Positions 45,235 through 53,838 are shown, numbered from the stretch's first letter. The stretch is DNA of 64,000 nucleotides from Paractinoplanes durhamensis (GCF_016862175.1 NZ_BOML01000060.1:1-64000); one strand, 5' to 3'. The notes: generated by a model not told the origin, from the letters alone. Program-made: numbers and translations.

Positions 45235-45441
45235 GGCCGTCCCACCTTATCGGCGCTCGGCCGGGCACGGCACAACCCGGCCGGGGAGTAGCCGTATCGT
45301 CATCTCCGCGCGCACCCCACAAAAGGACCAAAGTCCCCTCTATGTCGTTTGACGACTACAAAGGGTTGCGGCCGCCGCGGCAGCGGGTGTGGGATTCAGG
45401 AACAGCGTCGTAACAGTCACGAAACGACAGGAGCGGACGCC

Positions 45442-47601
45442 ATGGCGCAGAAGACCTTGGAGAAGGGGCTCAACGGCGCGACGGCGCCGGTGGTGAACGA
45501 GCCCGGCAGAGTACGCAACGTGGTGCTGGTGGGTCATTCGGGTTCGGGCAAGACCACTCTGGTCGAGGCCCTGCTCGCCGCCACCGGGACGATTCCGCGG
45601 GCGGGCAACGTGACCGACGGCACCACGGTGTCCGACCACGATCCGGCAGCGGTCCGCCAGCAGCGCTCGGTCTCGCTGGCCGCGGCCCCGCTGATGCACC
45701 AGGACGTGAAGATCAACCTGCTCGACACCCCCGGCTACGCCGACTTCGTCGGAGAGCTGCGCGCCGGCCTGCGGGCCGCGGACGCCGCGCTCTTCGTCGT
45801 CTCCGCGGTCGACGGCGTCGACGACGCGACCACCGCCCTCTGGGAGGAGTGCGCCGCGGTCGGCATGCCCCGCGCGGTCGCGATCACCCGACTGGACCAC
45901 CCGCGGGCCGACTACGACGGCACCCTGCAGGACTGCCAGGAGGCGTTCGGCGAGAACGTGATGCCGACCTACCAGCCGATGCTCGACGACGACGGCCAGT
46001 CGGTGGTCGGCCTGATCGGCCTGGTATCGCTGCGCGTACTGGACTACTCCGAGGGCTACCCACCGCGCGTGGGCGAGGCCGAGCCGGAACACCTGAACCC
46101 GATCGCCGACGACCGCAACACGCTGATCGAGGGAATCATCGCCGAGAGCGAGGACGAGACCCTCATGGACCGCTACCTGAGCGGCGAGCTGGTCTCCACC
46201 GACACGGTGATGAAGGACCTGGAGAAAGCGGTAGCCAAGGGCAACTTCTACCCGGTCATCCCGGTCTGCTCGGCGACGGGAGTGGGCCTCGACGCCCTGC
46301 TCGACGGCCTGGTAAGCGCCGCCCCAACTCCCTTGGAGCACGACCTGCCGGTGGTCACCGGAGTGGACGGCTCACCACGCCCACCACTGACCTGCGACCC
46401 CCATGGCCCACTGGTGGCCGAGGTGGTCAAGACCACGATCGACCGCCACGTAGGCAGAGTTTCCCTGGTCCGAGTCTTCTCCGGCACCCTGAAGCCCGAG
46501 CAGGTCCTGCACGTCTCCGGCCACGGCCTGAGCGAGCGCGGCCACCCCGACCACGACGCAGACGAGCGAGTGGCCCACATCTACTCCCCCCTGGGCGCCC
46601 AGCTACGCGAGGTCCCCTACTGCGTAGCAGGCGACATCTGCGCAATAACAAAGTCGGGAAGCGCAGAAACCGGCGACACCCTCTCCAGCAAGGAAACCCC
46701 GCTCCTGATGGAGCCCTGGACGATGCCGGAGCCACTACTGCCAATCGCAGTGGTAGCCAAGACACGTTCAGACGAGGACGCCCTGGCGAAAAACCTAGGA
46801 AGGCTGGTAGCAGGCGACCCAACCCTGCGCCTGGAACGCAACGTCGAAACCCACCAGCTGGTGCTATGGACCATGGGCGAATCACACGCCGACGTGGTCC
46901 TGGACCGTCTGCGTTCCGGCGGAGTAGAGCTCGACACAGAGCCGGTAAAGGTGCCACTACGAGAGACATTCGGCTGCACCGCAAAAGGCCACGGCCGGCA
47001 CGTGAAGCAGTCCGGAGGCCACGGCCAGTACGCGGTATGCCACATCGAGGTAGAGCCCCTCCCCCGAGGCGCCGGCTTCGAGTTCGTAGACAAGGTCGTA
47101 GGCGGAGCAGTACCCCACAACTACATCCCATCAGTAGAAAAGGGCGTACGAGCCCAGCTGGAACGGGGTTTGGTCTCGGGTTACCCGGTGGTGGACCTGA
47201 GAGTGACGTTGTTCGACGGCAAAGCCCACAGCGTCGATTCGTCAGACGCCGCATTCCAGACAGCAGGAGCACTGGCGTTGCGAGAGGCAGCAGCGGCGGG
47301 CCAGGTGACGCTGTTGGAGCCGATCGACGAGATCGCAGTGCGAGTGCCGGAGTCATTCGTCGGCGCAGTGATGAGCGACTTGTCGGGCCGCCGAGGCCGC
47401 CCGCTGGGTTCCGAGTCCGAGCCTGATGGCGTCCACAGCGTGGTCCGAGCCGAGGTCCCTGCTACCGAGTTGGTCCGCTACGCCGTGGAGCTCCGTGCCC
47501 TTTCCTCTGGGTCTGGGACGTTCAGTCGCACCTATATCCGGCACGAGCCGATGCCTTCCCATCTGGCTGAAGCCGTCAGCAAGGAGCATGCCGCCAAATA
47601 G
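45442..47601 (+). CDS. Elongation factor G-like protein (EF-G2 type)
   Basis: 719 residues with EF-G domain order. G1 GHSGSGKTTL and G3 DTPGYADFV are intact, but the G4 NKxD guanine motif reads TRLD. Domain IV (GHGRHVKQSGGHGQYAVCHIE) and domain V follow. Mycobacterial EF-G2 proteins are reported to bind but hardly hydrolyse GTP; that may apply here. ATG 45442 with GGAG upstream. Codon use is G/C-ending to ~46330, then A-ending (GTA, GCA, CTA) to ~47400, then T-ending to the stop beside repeat copy B. Confidence 0.9.
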   Translation: MAQKTLEKGLNGATAPVVNEPGRVRNVVLVGHSGSGKTTLVEALLAATGTIPRAGNVTDGTTVSDHDPAAVRQQRSVSLAAAPLMHQDVKINLLDTPGYADFVGELRAGLRAADAALFVVSAVDGVDDATTALWEECAAVGMPRAVAITRLDHPRADYDGTLQDCQEAFGENVMPTYQPMLDDDGQSVVGLIGLVSLRVLDYSEGYPPRVGEAEPEHLNPIADDRNTLIEGIIAESEDETLMDRYLSGELVSTDTVMKDLEKAVAKGNFYPVIPVCSATGVGLDALLDGLVSAAPTPLEHDLPVVTGVDGSPRPPLTCDPHGPLVAEVVKTTIDRHVGRVSLVRVFSGTLKPEQVLHVSGHGLSERGHPDHDADERVAHIYSPLGAQLREVPYCVAGDICAITKSGSAETGDTLSSKETPLLMEPWTMPEPLLPIAVVAKTRSDEDALAKNLGRLVAGDPTLRLERNVETHQLVLWTMGESHADVVLDRLRSGGVELDTEPVKVPLRETFGCTAKGHGRHVKQSGGHGQYAVCHIEVEPLPRGAGFEFVDKVVGGAVPHNYIPSVEKGVRAQLERGLVSGYPVVDLRVTLFDGKAHSVDSSDAAFQTAGALALREAAAAGQVTLLEPIDEIAVRVPESFVGAVMSDLSGRRGRPLGSESEPDGVHSVVRAEVPATELVRYAVELRALSSGSGTFSRTYIRHEPMPSHLAEAVSKEHAAK

Positions 47602-47614
47602 GCTCTCTCACTCC

Positions 47615-47950
47615 GGGACGGTTGAGGGCCGGGGGTGACCACGCTGGGCGGTAAAGCATCTATGCCCTGCGTGGTCACCCCCGGCCCTCAACCTTGCATG
47701 GGAACACCTGACGGCCAGGACTTCGGTCACCCGCAGCTGAATGCACGATCAAGCCGGCGGTCCCCTGACGGCGACCGGTCGGGCTGCCGCGCTGTGGCAC
47801 AGCCAGGACGTCCACTCACCCGGGCCAGCCTGCGTGGTGGGTCAAGCGAACATTCAGCGCCGCCCACGGCCAAAGAAAAGATCAAACCCGTGGTGGGTAC
47901 AGGTGGGTAGTGGTGGAACCCCTTTTAAAGCTTGCGCGCTCGCGCCATAG
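47615..47950 (+). repeat. Dispersed ~340-bp repeat, copy B
   Basis: Starts 13 bp after the EF-G-like stop. 47615-47694 is identical to 28574-28653. GCGGTCCCCTGACGGC is at 47757-47772, GATCAAACCCGTGG at about 47880, and the tail AGCTTGCGCGCTCGCGCC at 47929-47946. An open frame of about 90 codons crosses the element (47635-47910) but has no ribosome site and reads through the hairpin. Tail-to-tail with copy C. Confidence 0.85.
47620..47693. terminator. Giant hairpin of repeat copy B
   Basis: Perfect 25-bp arms (47620-47644, 47669-47693) and a 24-nt loop, identical to copy A. Located 18 nt after the EF-G-like stop, where no other terminator is seen. Confidence 0.65.
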
Positions 47951-48003
47951 ACAGGTAACCAAACCAGGGGTGGACACAACGAAGCGCTCGAAGTCAACGT
48001 GGA

Positions 48004-48394
48004 CTACGGCGGGGGCACGCAAGCTCTAAAAAGCTCCTCCAACCCTCCCACCCGTACCCACCACGGGTTTGACCCTTTTTTCGGCCGTCAGGCCGGCCGC
48101 CGTCGGCGGAATCGGAACCCGACGGGGCTACAGGTGGGGGCCTTGGTCGATCTCGTTAAGAGCTTGCGCGCTCGCGCCGTGGACCAGTTACCAGGTGGGT
48201 CTGCCGGCTGTGCCACGGCGCGGCAGCCAGACCACTCGCCGTCAGGGGACCGCTTGCTCGCTCGGCCCCTCAGCTGCGGGTGAGCCATCTCCTGGCCTGC
48301 GCTTTCTCCCAGGCAAGGTTGAGGGCCGGGGTGACCACGCACGGCACTGGATGCTTTACCGCCGTGCGTGGTCACCCCGGCCCTCAGCCGTCCC
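48004..48394 (-). repeat. Dispersed repeat, copy C (inverted, rearranged)
   Basis: On the minus strand it starts with GGGACGG (48394-48388), the hairpin and GCGGTCCCCTGACGGC (48253-48238), and ends with a GCTTGCG tail near 48004. Relative to A and B it has a rearranged centre (~48090-48200) containing a plus-oriented tail, AGCTTGCGCGCTCGCGCC at 48161-48178, exactly as in copy B. It begins 21 bp past the stop of the FAD monooxygenase gene. The rest of 47602-48415 contains no gene. Confidence 0.75.
48317..48389. terminator. Giant hairpin of repeat copy C
   Basis: 29-bp arms (48317-48345, 48361-48389) with one G-U pair and a 15-nt loop. The sequence differs from A/B yet stays paired, for example an added ACGGC/GCCGT extension, which argues that the structure is maintained. 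Confidence 0.65.
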
Positions 48395-48415
48395 GGAGTA
48401 AGAAAGCAATCGGAG

Positions 48416-49585
48416 CTAGATCGTGATGGCGTTGGCAGCTTCGTGCATCGGGGCCAAGAACTTGTCGATCACCTGCTCCTTGCGCGGGTGGTACTTGAGG
48501 GTCCGCATCCCGTAGTTGCGGAAGGCGATCGCCACACGGCCACCGGGGACCATGTCCTTGGCCATCTTGCGGCCGAACGCCATGTTCTTCTCGACGAACG
48601 TCCGCAGCGTCTCCTCGTACTCCTTGAAGCCACCCGGCGTGCCCAAGGTCGATGCCAGGACGTGCGCGCCGACCAGGGCCATGCTGGTGCCTTGGCCGGA
48701 GGCCGGGGAAGGGCAGTGGGCGGCGTCGCCGAGCAGGACGACCCGGCCGGAGGACCAGCGCGGCATCTGGATCTGGCTCAGCGAGTCGAAGTAGAAGTCG
48801 TCCGCCGCGTCAATCGAAGCCAGAAACTTGTCGGTCTCCCAGCCGAGACCGGCGAAGGCCTGCTTCACCAGTTCCTTCTGCTCGGCCTGATCCCGGCGGT
48901 CGTAACCCAGCGGCGCAGACGCGAACGTCAGGCCCACCTTGGCCGGCTCGTCGGCGCCCATGGCGTACGCGAAGACCAGGCGGCCTGGGCGGGAGAACAT
49001 CAGTTCCTCCTGGTCGATCTTCAAGTGGTTCGGCACTGTGAAGATCGAGATGTACGCGCCCAAGTGGACCGGCTCCACCTCGCCGAAGGCCAGTTTCCTC
49101 GTGTTGGAATGCAGGCCGTCTGCGCCCACCACGTAGTCGAATCGGCGTGCCGTCCCCCGCTCGAACGTCACGTCGACACCGTCGGGGCCGTCGGTCAGGC
49201 CCGTGATCGAGTCGCCGAACAGGTATTCCACGTCGGCGGCGGTCTCCTCGTACAGGATCTGGCTCAGGTCTCCGCGCATCAGCTCGAGGTCGTCGCCGCG
49301 CCGGCCCATCAGCAGGCTCGCCGGGAGCGCGGCCAGGGGGTGGCCGTCCTTCTTCACGTAGGTGATCTGCTTCATGCCGCAGTCGCGGGCCTTTGCGGCC
49401 TCGTATATGCCCAGTCGTTTCAGGACTTCGGTGCCGGCGCCGCGCACGTCCACCTTGTAGCCGCCGGGGCGCGGTGCGGGGGCGCGCTCCACGATCGTCA
49501 CCTCGAAGCCTCGGCGGCGCAGGCCCATAGCCAGGGCGGGGCCGGCAACGCCGGCTCCGGAGATCAGTACCCGTGAGGTCGTCAT
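48416..49585 (-). CDS. FAD-dependent monooxygenase (TetX/aromatic hydroxylase-like)
   Basis: 389 residues. N-terminal ISGAGVAGPALAMGLRRRGFEVTIVER; DG motif GADGLHSNTRKLAFG; second FAD motif VVLLGDAAHCPSPASGQGTSMALVGAHVLA. Such enzymes hydroxylate aromatic, polyketide or tetracycline-like compounds; the substrate is unknown. ATG 49585 has no ribosome site, so the message may be leaderless or very short-leadered. Divergent from its probable TetR regulator across the 27-bp operator at 49594-49620. Confidence 0.88.
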   Translation of the reverse strand: MTTSRVLISGAGVAGPALAMGLRRRGFEVTIVERAPAPRPGGYKVDVRGAGTEVLKRLGIYEAAKARDCGMKQITYVKKDGHPLAALPASLLMGRRGDDLELMRGDLSQILYEETAADVEYLFGDSITGLTDGPDGVDVTFERGTARRFDYVVGADGLHSNTRKLAFGEVEPVHLGAYISIFTVPNHLKIDQEELMFSRPGRLVFAYAMGADEPAKVGLTFASAPLGYDRRDQAEQKELVKQAFAGLGWETDKFLASIDAADDFYFDSLSQIQMPRWSSGRVVLLGDAAHCPSPASGQGTSMALVGAHVLASTLGTPGGFKEYEETLRTFVEKNMAFGRKMAKDMVPGGRVAIAFRNYGMRTLKYHPRKEQVIDKFLAPMHEAANAITI

Positions 49586-49593
49586 GGGAGTAA

Positions 49594-49620
49594 TATACAA
49601 ACGTCTTACACGTTTGTATA
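49594..49620. promoter_or_regulatory. Operator overlapping divergent FAD monooxygenase/TetR promoters
   Basis: Perfect 11-bp arms TATACAAACGT and ACGTTTGTATA around a 5-bp spacer. TATAGA (49617-49622) could serve as -10 for the TetR gene, and the mirror TATAC-type sequence for the monooxygenase. This is a classic TetR autoregulated layout. Confidence 0.7.
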
Positions 49621-49656
49621 GATGTGCAGGTCGACTCCGAAGTTAGGATCCTGGTC

Positions 49657-50235
49657 GTGGGGCACAAAGAAGATCTGCTGGCTGGGGCCAAGCGATCGCT
49701 GTACGAGAAGGGCTATGCGCGCACCAAGGCGCGCGACATCGTGGCGTTCTCCGGCACCAACCTGGGCTCGATCGGCTATCACTACGGCTCGACCGAGGCG
49801 CTGATGACCACGGCCATGTTGAGCGCCATGGAGGACTGGGGCGAGGCCGTCTTTGTCGCGCTGACCGGGCCGGGTGAGGCCGATGAGGATCCGATGGTCG
49901 GGTTCTGGCGGCGGATCATCGGCTCGATCACCGAGCACCGGCCGCTCTGGCTGGCCAGCGTCGAAGTCATGATCCAGGCCGAGCACAATCCGCAGTTGCG
50001 TGCGCAGCTGGCCGACGGGATCCAGCAGGGTCGCCGGGGCATGGCGGCGCTGCTGACCGGGACGCCGGAGGATCAGCTCAGCGATGAGATCGTGCGGACC
50101 GTCGGCTCGATGCAGATGGCGCTGATGTCGGGGGTGCTGACGCAGTGGCTGGCCGACCCGGCGACCGCGCCCGCCCCGGAGGAGATCGTGGCCGGGATCA
50201 GAGCTCTGACGCGGTCCACGCCTTCGTCAGCATGA
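49657..50235 (+). CDS. TetR-family transcriptional regulator
   Basis: 192 residues from GTG 49657, chosen because AGGA lies about 9 nt upstream and the TATAGA at 49617 leaves room for a leader; a GTG at 49624 would add 11 residues but sit at the promoter. HTH: LLAGAKRSLYEKGYARTKARDIVAFSGTNLGSIGYHYGSTEALM. The helical C-terminal domain binds an unknown ligand. Target: the dyad at 49594-49620 and the divergent monooxygenase gene (inference). Its 3' end overlaps the convergent HIT gene by 38 bp. Confidence 0.88.
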   Translation: MGHKEDLLAGAKRSLYEKGYARTKARDIVAFSGTNLGSIGYHYGSTEALMTTAMLSAMEDWGEAVFVALTGPGEADEDPMVGFWRRIIGSITEHRPLWLASVEVMIQAEHNPQLRAQLADGIQQGRRGMAALLTGTPEDQLSDEIVRTVGSMQMALMSGVLTQWLADPATAPAPEEIVAGIRALTRSTPSSA

Positions 50236-50746
50236 GGCGGGTGTCGGCGAGCAGCTGCGGCAGCACCTTGGTGCGGGCGATCACCGGCATGAAATTGCCG
50301 TCGCCACCCCACCGCGGCACCACGTGCTGGTGCAGGTGGGCGGCGATGCCGGCGCCGGCCACCGAGCCCTGGTTCATACCCAGGTTGAAACCGTGCGGGC
50401 TGCTCACCGAACGCACCACCCGCATCGCCGTCCGGGTGAACGCCGCCACCTCGACCGTCTCCTCCTCGGTGAGGTCGGTGTAGTCGGCGACGTGCCGGTA
50501 GGGGCAGATCAGCAGGTGGCCCGGGTTGTACGGATAGAGGTTGAGCACCGCGTAGACCAGGCTGCCGCGCGCGACCACCAGGCTCTCCGGCTCGGGCGTG
50601 CCGGGCGCCAGGCAGAACGGGCAGCCGGACGGCTTCTCGTAGCCGCCGTCGGGCCGATCCTCGCCGGAGATGTACGCCATCCGGTGCGGCGTCCACAGCC
50701 GGTCCAGCCCGTCCGGTTCGCCGGTCTCGAGTCGCTGCTCCGTCAC
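50198..50746 (-). CDS. HIT-family nucleotide hydrolase/phosphorylase (Ap4A type)
   Basis: 182 residues. The HIT motif reads HLHQHVVPRW, preceded by NQGSVAGAG. Extended N-terminal features GCPFC and LNLYPYNPGHLLICPYRHV are those of Ap4A phosphorylase-like HIT proteins in actinobacteria. The start is the ATG at 50746. In many actinomycetes this gene lies near pgsA; here repeats B/C and the FAD/TetR pair lie between. Confidence 0.9.
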   Translation of the reverse strand: MTEQRLETGEPDGLDRLWTPHRMAYISGEDRPDGGYEKPSGCPFCLAPGTPEPESLVVARGSLVYAVLNLYPYNPGHLLICPYRHVADYTDLTEEETVEVAAFTRTAMRVVRSVSSPHGFNLGMNQGSVAGAGIAAHLHQHVVPRWGGDGNFMPVIARTKVLPQLLADTRLMLTKAWTASEL

Positions 50747-50761
50747 GTCAGCAGACTACGG

Positions 50762-51649
50762 TCATTCGCCCGCGGCTGTCGCCGCCGCCAGCCATCCCGG
50801 CAGCGGCTCCCGGGCCGAGCGCCAGGCCGGCGGGATGCCGCCCAGGCCGGTGTACGCCGCGACGATGCCCCCGGCGATCGCGCAGGTGGTGTCGACGTCC
50901 CCGCCGGCGGCCAGGCACGCGGCGATCGCGGCCGGGTAGTCGCCAAGGAACCGGTCGGCGACCCAGATCGCGAACGGGACGGTGTCCTGCGCCATCGACC
51001 GGGCGCCGGTGCCCAGCGCGTACGCAGCCTCGGGAATTGAGCGCAGGCGAACCGCCTGGATCAACCCCTCCCGCACATGCCCCTCGGGCGTGTGCGCCGC
51101 GACCGCTCCCAGCAGCGACGGCTTGACCCCGTTGAGCCGGCCGGCCGCGGCGGCGGCAGCGGCGACCGTGACCGCCACTCCCCCGGCGATCCCCTCCGCG
51201 TGCGCGTGCGTGACCTCGGCGGCCCGCGCCCCCTGCACGGCCGCGTGCACGAGGGAGTCGGCGTGCCAGGCGCCGAGCGGCGCGGCCCGCATGGCGGCAC
51301 CGTTACCGGCCGAGCCCTGACCGTCGAAGGCGGCGGCGGACGCGATCGGCCAGGGCAGCCCGTCGCGGATCTCGCGCAGCATCAGCAGCGCACCCCGGCC
51401 GTAGGCGCGGTCCGGATCGTGGTGGCGGCCGAGGAGGTCGGCGAAGGCGTCCCGGTCGAAGTCGCCGTCGGCGAGCACCGCGACCAGGCAGCAGGCTTCC
51501 TCGGTGTCGTCGGTCCACGCCCAGGGCGCCGGCGGCAGGTCCGAAATGTCCGTTGGAGCGGCCGCGCCGAGGGCGTCGCCCACACTCAGTCCGGCCAGGC
51601 TCTCCAGCGCGAGAGCCAGCCTGGTACCGGGAAACAGAGTGAACGACAT
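50762..51649 (-). CDS. ADP-ribosylglycohydrolase-family protein
   Basis: 295 residues. Metal-binding motifs: GLSVGDALGAA, WTDDTEEACCL and the C-terminal GGDVDTTCAIAGGIVAAYTGLGGIP. The family removes ADP-ribose from protein arginine or dinitrogenase reductase, or hydrolyses related ADP-ribosyl compounds; the target is unknown. ATG 51649 places MSFTLFPGTRLALAL directly before the domain as in homologues; a GTG at 51706 would extend it. No strong ribosome site at either. Confidence 0.87.
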   Translation of the reverse strand: MSFTLFPGTRLALALESLAGLSVGDALGAAAPTDISDLPPAPWAWTDDTEEACCLVAVLADGDFDRDAFADLLGRHHDPDRAYGRGALLMLREIRDGLPWPIASAAAFDGQGSAGNGAAMRAAPLGAWHADSLVHAAVQGARAAEVTHAHAEGIAGGVAVTVAAAAAAAGRLNGVKPSLLGAVAAHTPEGHVREGLIQAVRLRSIPEAAYALGTGARSMAQDTVPFAIWVADRFLGDYPAAIAACLAAGGDVDTTCAIAGGIVAAYTGLGGIPPAWRSAREPLPGWLAAATAAGE

Positions 51650-51745
51650 CGGCACATCGGATGGTATTCGAGCACGCTGCGTGATCGAGAGGTGTCCCTC
51701 AATCACCGGTTAGGCGGTGCCCGCGCTTGGCGCTACGGTCTCTGC

Positions 51746-52435
51746 ATGGCCACGGTGTTGCTCGTCGAGGACGATCACGTCGTGCGGGGCGCCATGCTCC
51801 GATCGCTCACCGATCGGGGCCACGCCGTGCACGCCGTGGGCACCGCGCTGGACGCACTGCGCCGGGTCGCCGCGGAAACACCCGACCTCGTGGTGCTCGA
51901 CCTGGGACTGCCCGATCTGGACGGTTCGGACGCGCTGCGGATGCTGCGCGGCATCACCGACGTCCCGATCATCATCGCCACGGCGCGTGACGATGAGCAG
52001 ACCGTCGTCCGGCTGCTGCGGGCCGGCGCCGACGACTACATGGTCAAGCCGTTCACCGGTGCCCACCTCGACGCGCGCATCGCCACGGTGCTGCGCCGGG
52101 TGGGCCGGGCCAGCCGCACCGCCCAGCCCGCCGTGCACGAGGTCGGCGAGCTCCGGGTGGATGTCGGCGAGCGCAGCGCCAGCCTGGGCGACCAGGTGCT
52201 GGCCCTGACCCGCAAGGAATTCGACCTGCTGGCATACCTCGCGGCCCGCCCGGGCCGGGTGGTCTCCCGTCGTGAGCTGTTGGAGGAGGTATGGCGACAG
52301 CCATCGGTCGGCGAGGACCAGACGATCGACGTCCATCTGTACTGGCTGCGGAGGAAACTGGGCGAATCCGCGGCGAAGCCTCGCTACCTGCGCACCGTGC
52401 GGGGGGTCGGATTCCGGTTGGTGGCGCCGGACTGA
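51746..52435 (+). CDS. OmpR-family response regulator
   Basis: 229 residues. Receiver domain with acidic pocket VEDDH, phosphoacceptor Asp in VVLDLGLPDLDG, Thr in ATARDDE and Lys in MVKPFTG. C-terminal winged helix LALTRKEFDLLAYLAARPGRVVSRRELLEEVW and TVRGVGFRL. ATG 51746. Operon with the histidine kinase directly after it. Confidence 0.94.
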   Translation: MATVLLVEDDHVVRGAMLRSLTDRGHAVHAVGTALDALRRVAAETPDLVVLDLGLPDLDGSDALRMLRGITDVPIIIATARDDEQTVVRLLRAGADDYMVKPFTGAHLDARIATVLRRVGRASRTAQPAVHEVGELRVDVGERSASLGDQVLALTRKEFDLLAYLAARPGRVVSRRELLEEVWRQPSVGEDQTIDVHLYWLRRKLGESAAKPRYLRTVRGVGFRLVAPD

Positions 52436-53838
52436 GGTCCCGGCTGGCCGCGATCACCGCGGCCACCACGGCCGTCGCCGCGATCGCCTTCCTCGTCCCG
52501 CTCGGCTGGGAACTGCGTGCCGACCACCGCGACGAGGTGATGGCGGTCGCCGAGCGGCACAGCGCGACGGTGGCCGGCGCGATCGCCGCGGGCGCCAATC
52601 AGAAGGGCCTGGCCGCCGCCGTCACGGCGGCGGGCGGCGGCGCGGTGGTGCATCCGCCGACCGGCAACGTCGAGGGCCGGGTCAGCGCGGCCGAGGTGCA
52701 ACGCACGGCCGACAGCGGCGACATCCGCACCATCGACGTCTCCGCCGGGGTGGTACGCCTGGAGCCGGTGACGGTGGCCGGCAAGACCTCGGTCGTCGAG
52801 ATCTTCGTGCCGTCGGCCGAGCTCGACGGTGATACCTCGCGCGACTGGCTGCTGCTGCTCGGCATCGCGCTCGGCCTCGTGGCCGGCTCGGTGTTCGTGG
52901 TCGACCGGCTGGCCCGCGGCGCGGTCAACTCGGCCCGCAACCTGGTGCAGGCCGCGCTCGCGGTCGGCGGCGGCGACCTCGGCGTGCGCATCCAGCCGTC
53001 CGGCCCGCGCGAGCTGGCCGAGGCCGGGTACGCGTTCAACCGGATGGCCGACCGCCTGGTCACCGCGCGCACCGACGAGCGCGAGATGGTCGCCGACCTG
53101 TCGCACCGGCTGCGCACCCCGCTGACCGCACTGCGGCTGGACGCGGAGGCGCTCGACCCGGACGACACCCAGGTCGGCATCATGTTCGATCAGGCCGAGC
53201 TGGACCGGCGGCGCGGGATCCGGCGCATCCGGCAGGCGATCGTGACCCTGGAGGGTGAGGTCAACCAGCTGATCAACACCACCCGGCAGGCGGTCGCGGC
53301 CCAGGTCGCGGAGGCCGCCGAGGACGGTTTGTGCGACGCCAGCGAGGTCGTACGCGAACGGATGATGTTCTGGTCGGCGCTGGCCGGGGACCAGAACAGG
53401 CAGTACAAAGTGATCGGTGCGCACCTGCGGATCCCGGTTCCGGTCGCCCGGGCCGAGTTGGCTGCCGCACTCGACGCGATTCTCGGTAATGTGTTCCGCT
53501 ACACACCTCAGGGCACCGCGTTCGAGGTGGGCATCTCCCGGCGTGACGGCTGGGTTGCGGTCCGTGTCGACGATGCGGGGCCCGGGATCCCCGACCCGGA
53601 GAAGGCGATGCAGCGTGGCCAGAGCGACCAGGGATCGACCGGCCTCGGCCTCGACATCGCCCGCCGGGCCGCGCAGGACGCGGGTGGTTCGGTCAGCCTC
53701 GACCGCGCCGCGATGGGCGGGGCCAGCGTGGTGATGCTTCTGGCCGACGCCGAGGCGACCCCGAAACAGGTCAGCCGTTTCGGTCTGGTCGGCCGGCTCG
53801 CCCGGGAACGGACGAGCAGGCCGGGCAAGTCCGAGTGA
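52432..53838 (+). CDS. Sensor histidine kinase (probable CTG start)
   Basis: About 468 residues. Two TM helices (AAITAATTAVAAIAFLVPLG; WLLLLGIALGLVAGSVFVVD) flank an exterior sensor loop of ~100 residues. HAMP-like linker, H-box DLSHRLRTPLTALRLDAEAL, N-box AILGNVFRYTP, G1 DDAGPGIPD and G2 STGLGLDIARRAAQDAGG. No ATG/GTG/TTG precedes the first TM helix near the regulator's stop; a CTG overlaps that stop (CTGA), giving LRSRLAAIT, the usual N-terminus. The only in-frame ATG, 52291, lies deep inside the regulator gene. The start is therefore uncertain. Confidence 0.85.
   Translation: MRSRLAAITAATTAVAAIAFLVPLGWELRADHRDEVMAVAERHSATVAGAIAAGANQKGLAAAVTAAGGGAVVHPPTGNVEGRVSAAEVQRTADSGDIRTIDVSAGVVRLEPVTVAGKTSVVEIFVPSAELDGDTSRDWLLLLGIALGLVAGSVFVVDRLARGAVNSARNLVQAALAVGGGDLGVRIQPSGPRELAEAGYAFNRMADRLVTARTDEREMVADLSHRLRTPLTALRLDAEALDPDDTQVGIMFDQAELDRRRGIRRIRQAIVTLEGEVNQLINTTRQAVAAQVAEAAEDGLCDASEVVRERMMFWSALAGDQNRQYKVIGAHLRIPVPVARAELAAALDAILGNVFRYTPQGTAFEVGISRRDGWVAVRVDDAGPGIPDPEKAMQRGQSDQGSTGLGLDIARRAAQDAGGSVSLDRAAMGGASVVMLLADAEATPKQVSRFGLVGRLARERTSRPGKSE

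Noticed and set aside
52291..52299. ATG 52291 with GGAGGAGG immediately upstream as histidine kinase start
   Set aside because: The purine run encodes the conserved LLEEVW of the response regulator winged helix, the spacing is too short, and the 47 extra residues look like out-of-frame regulator sequence.
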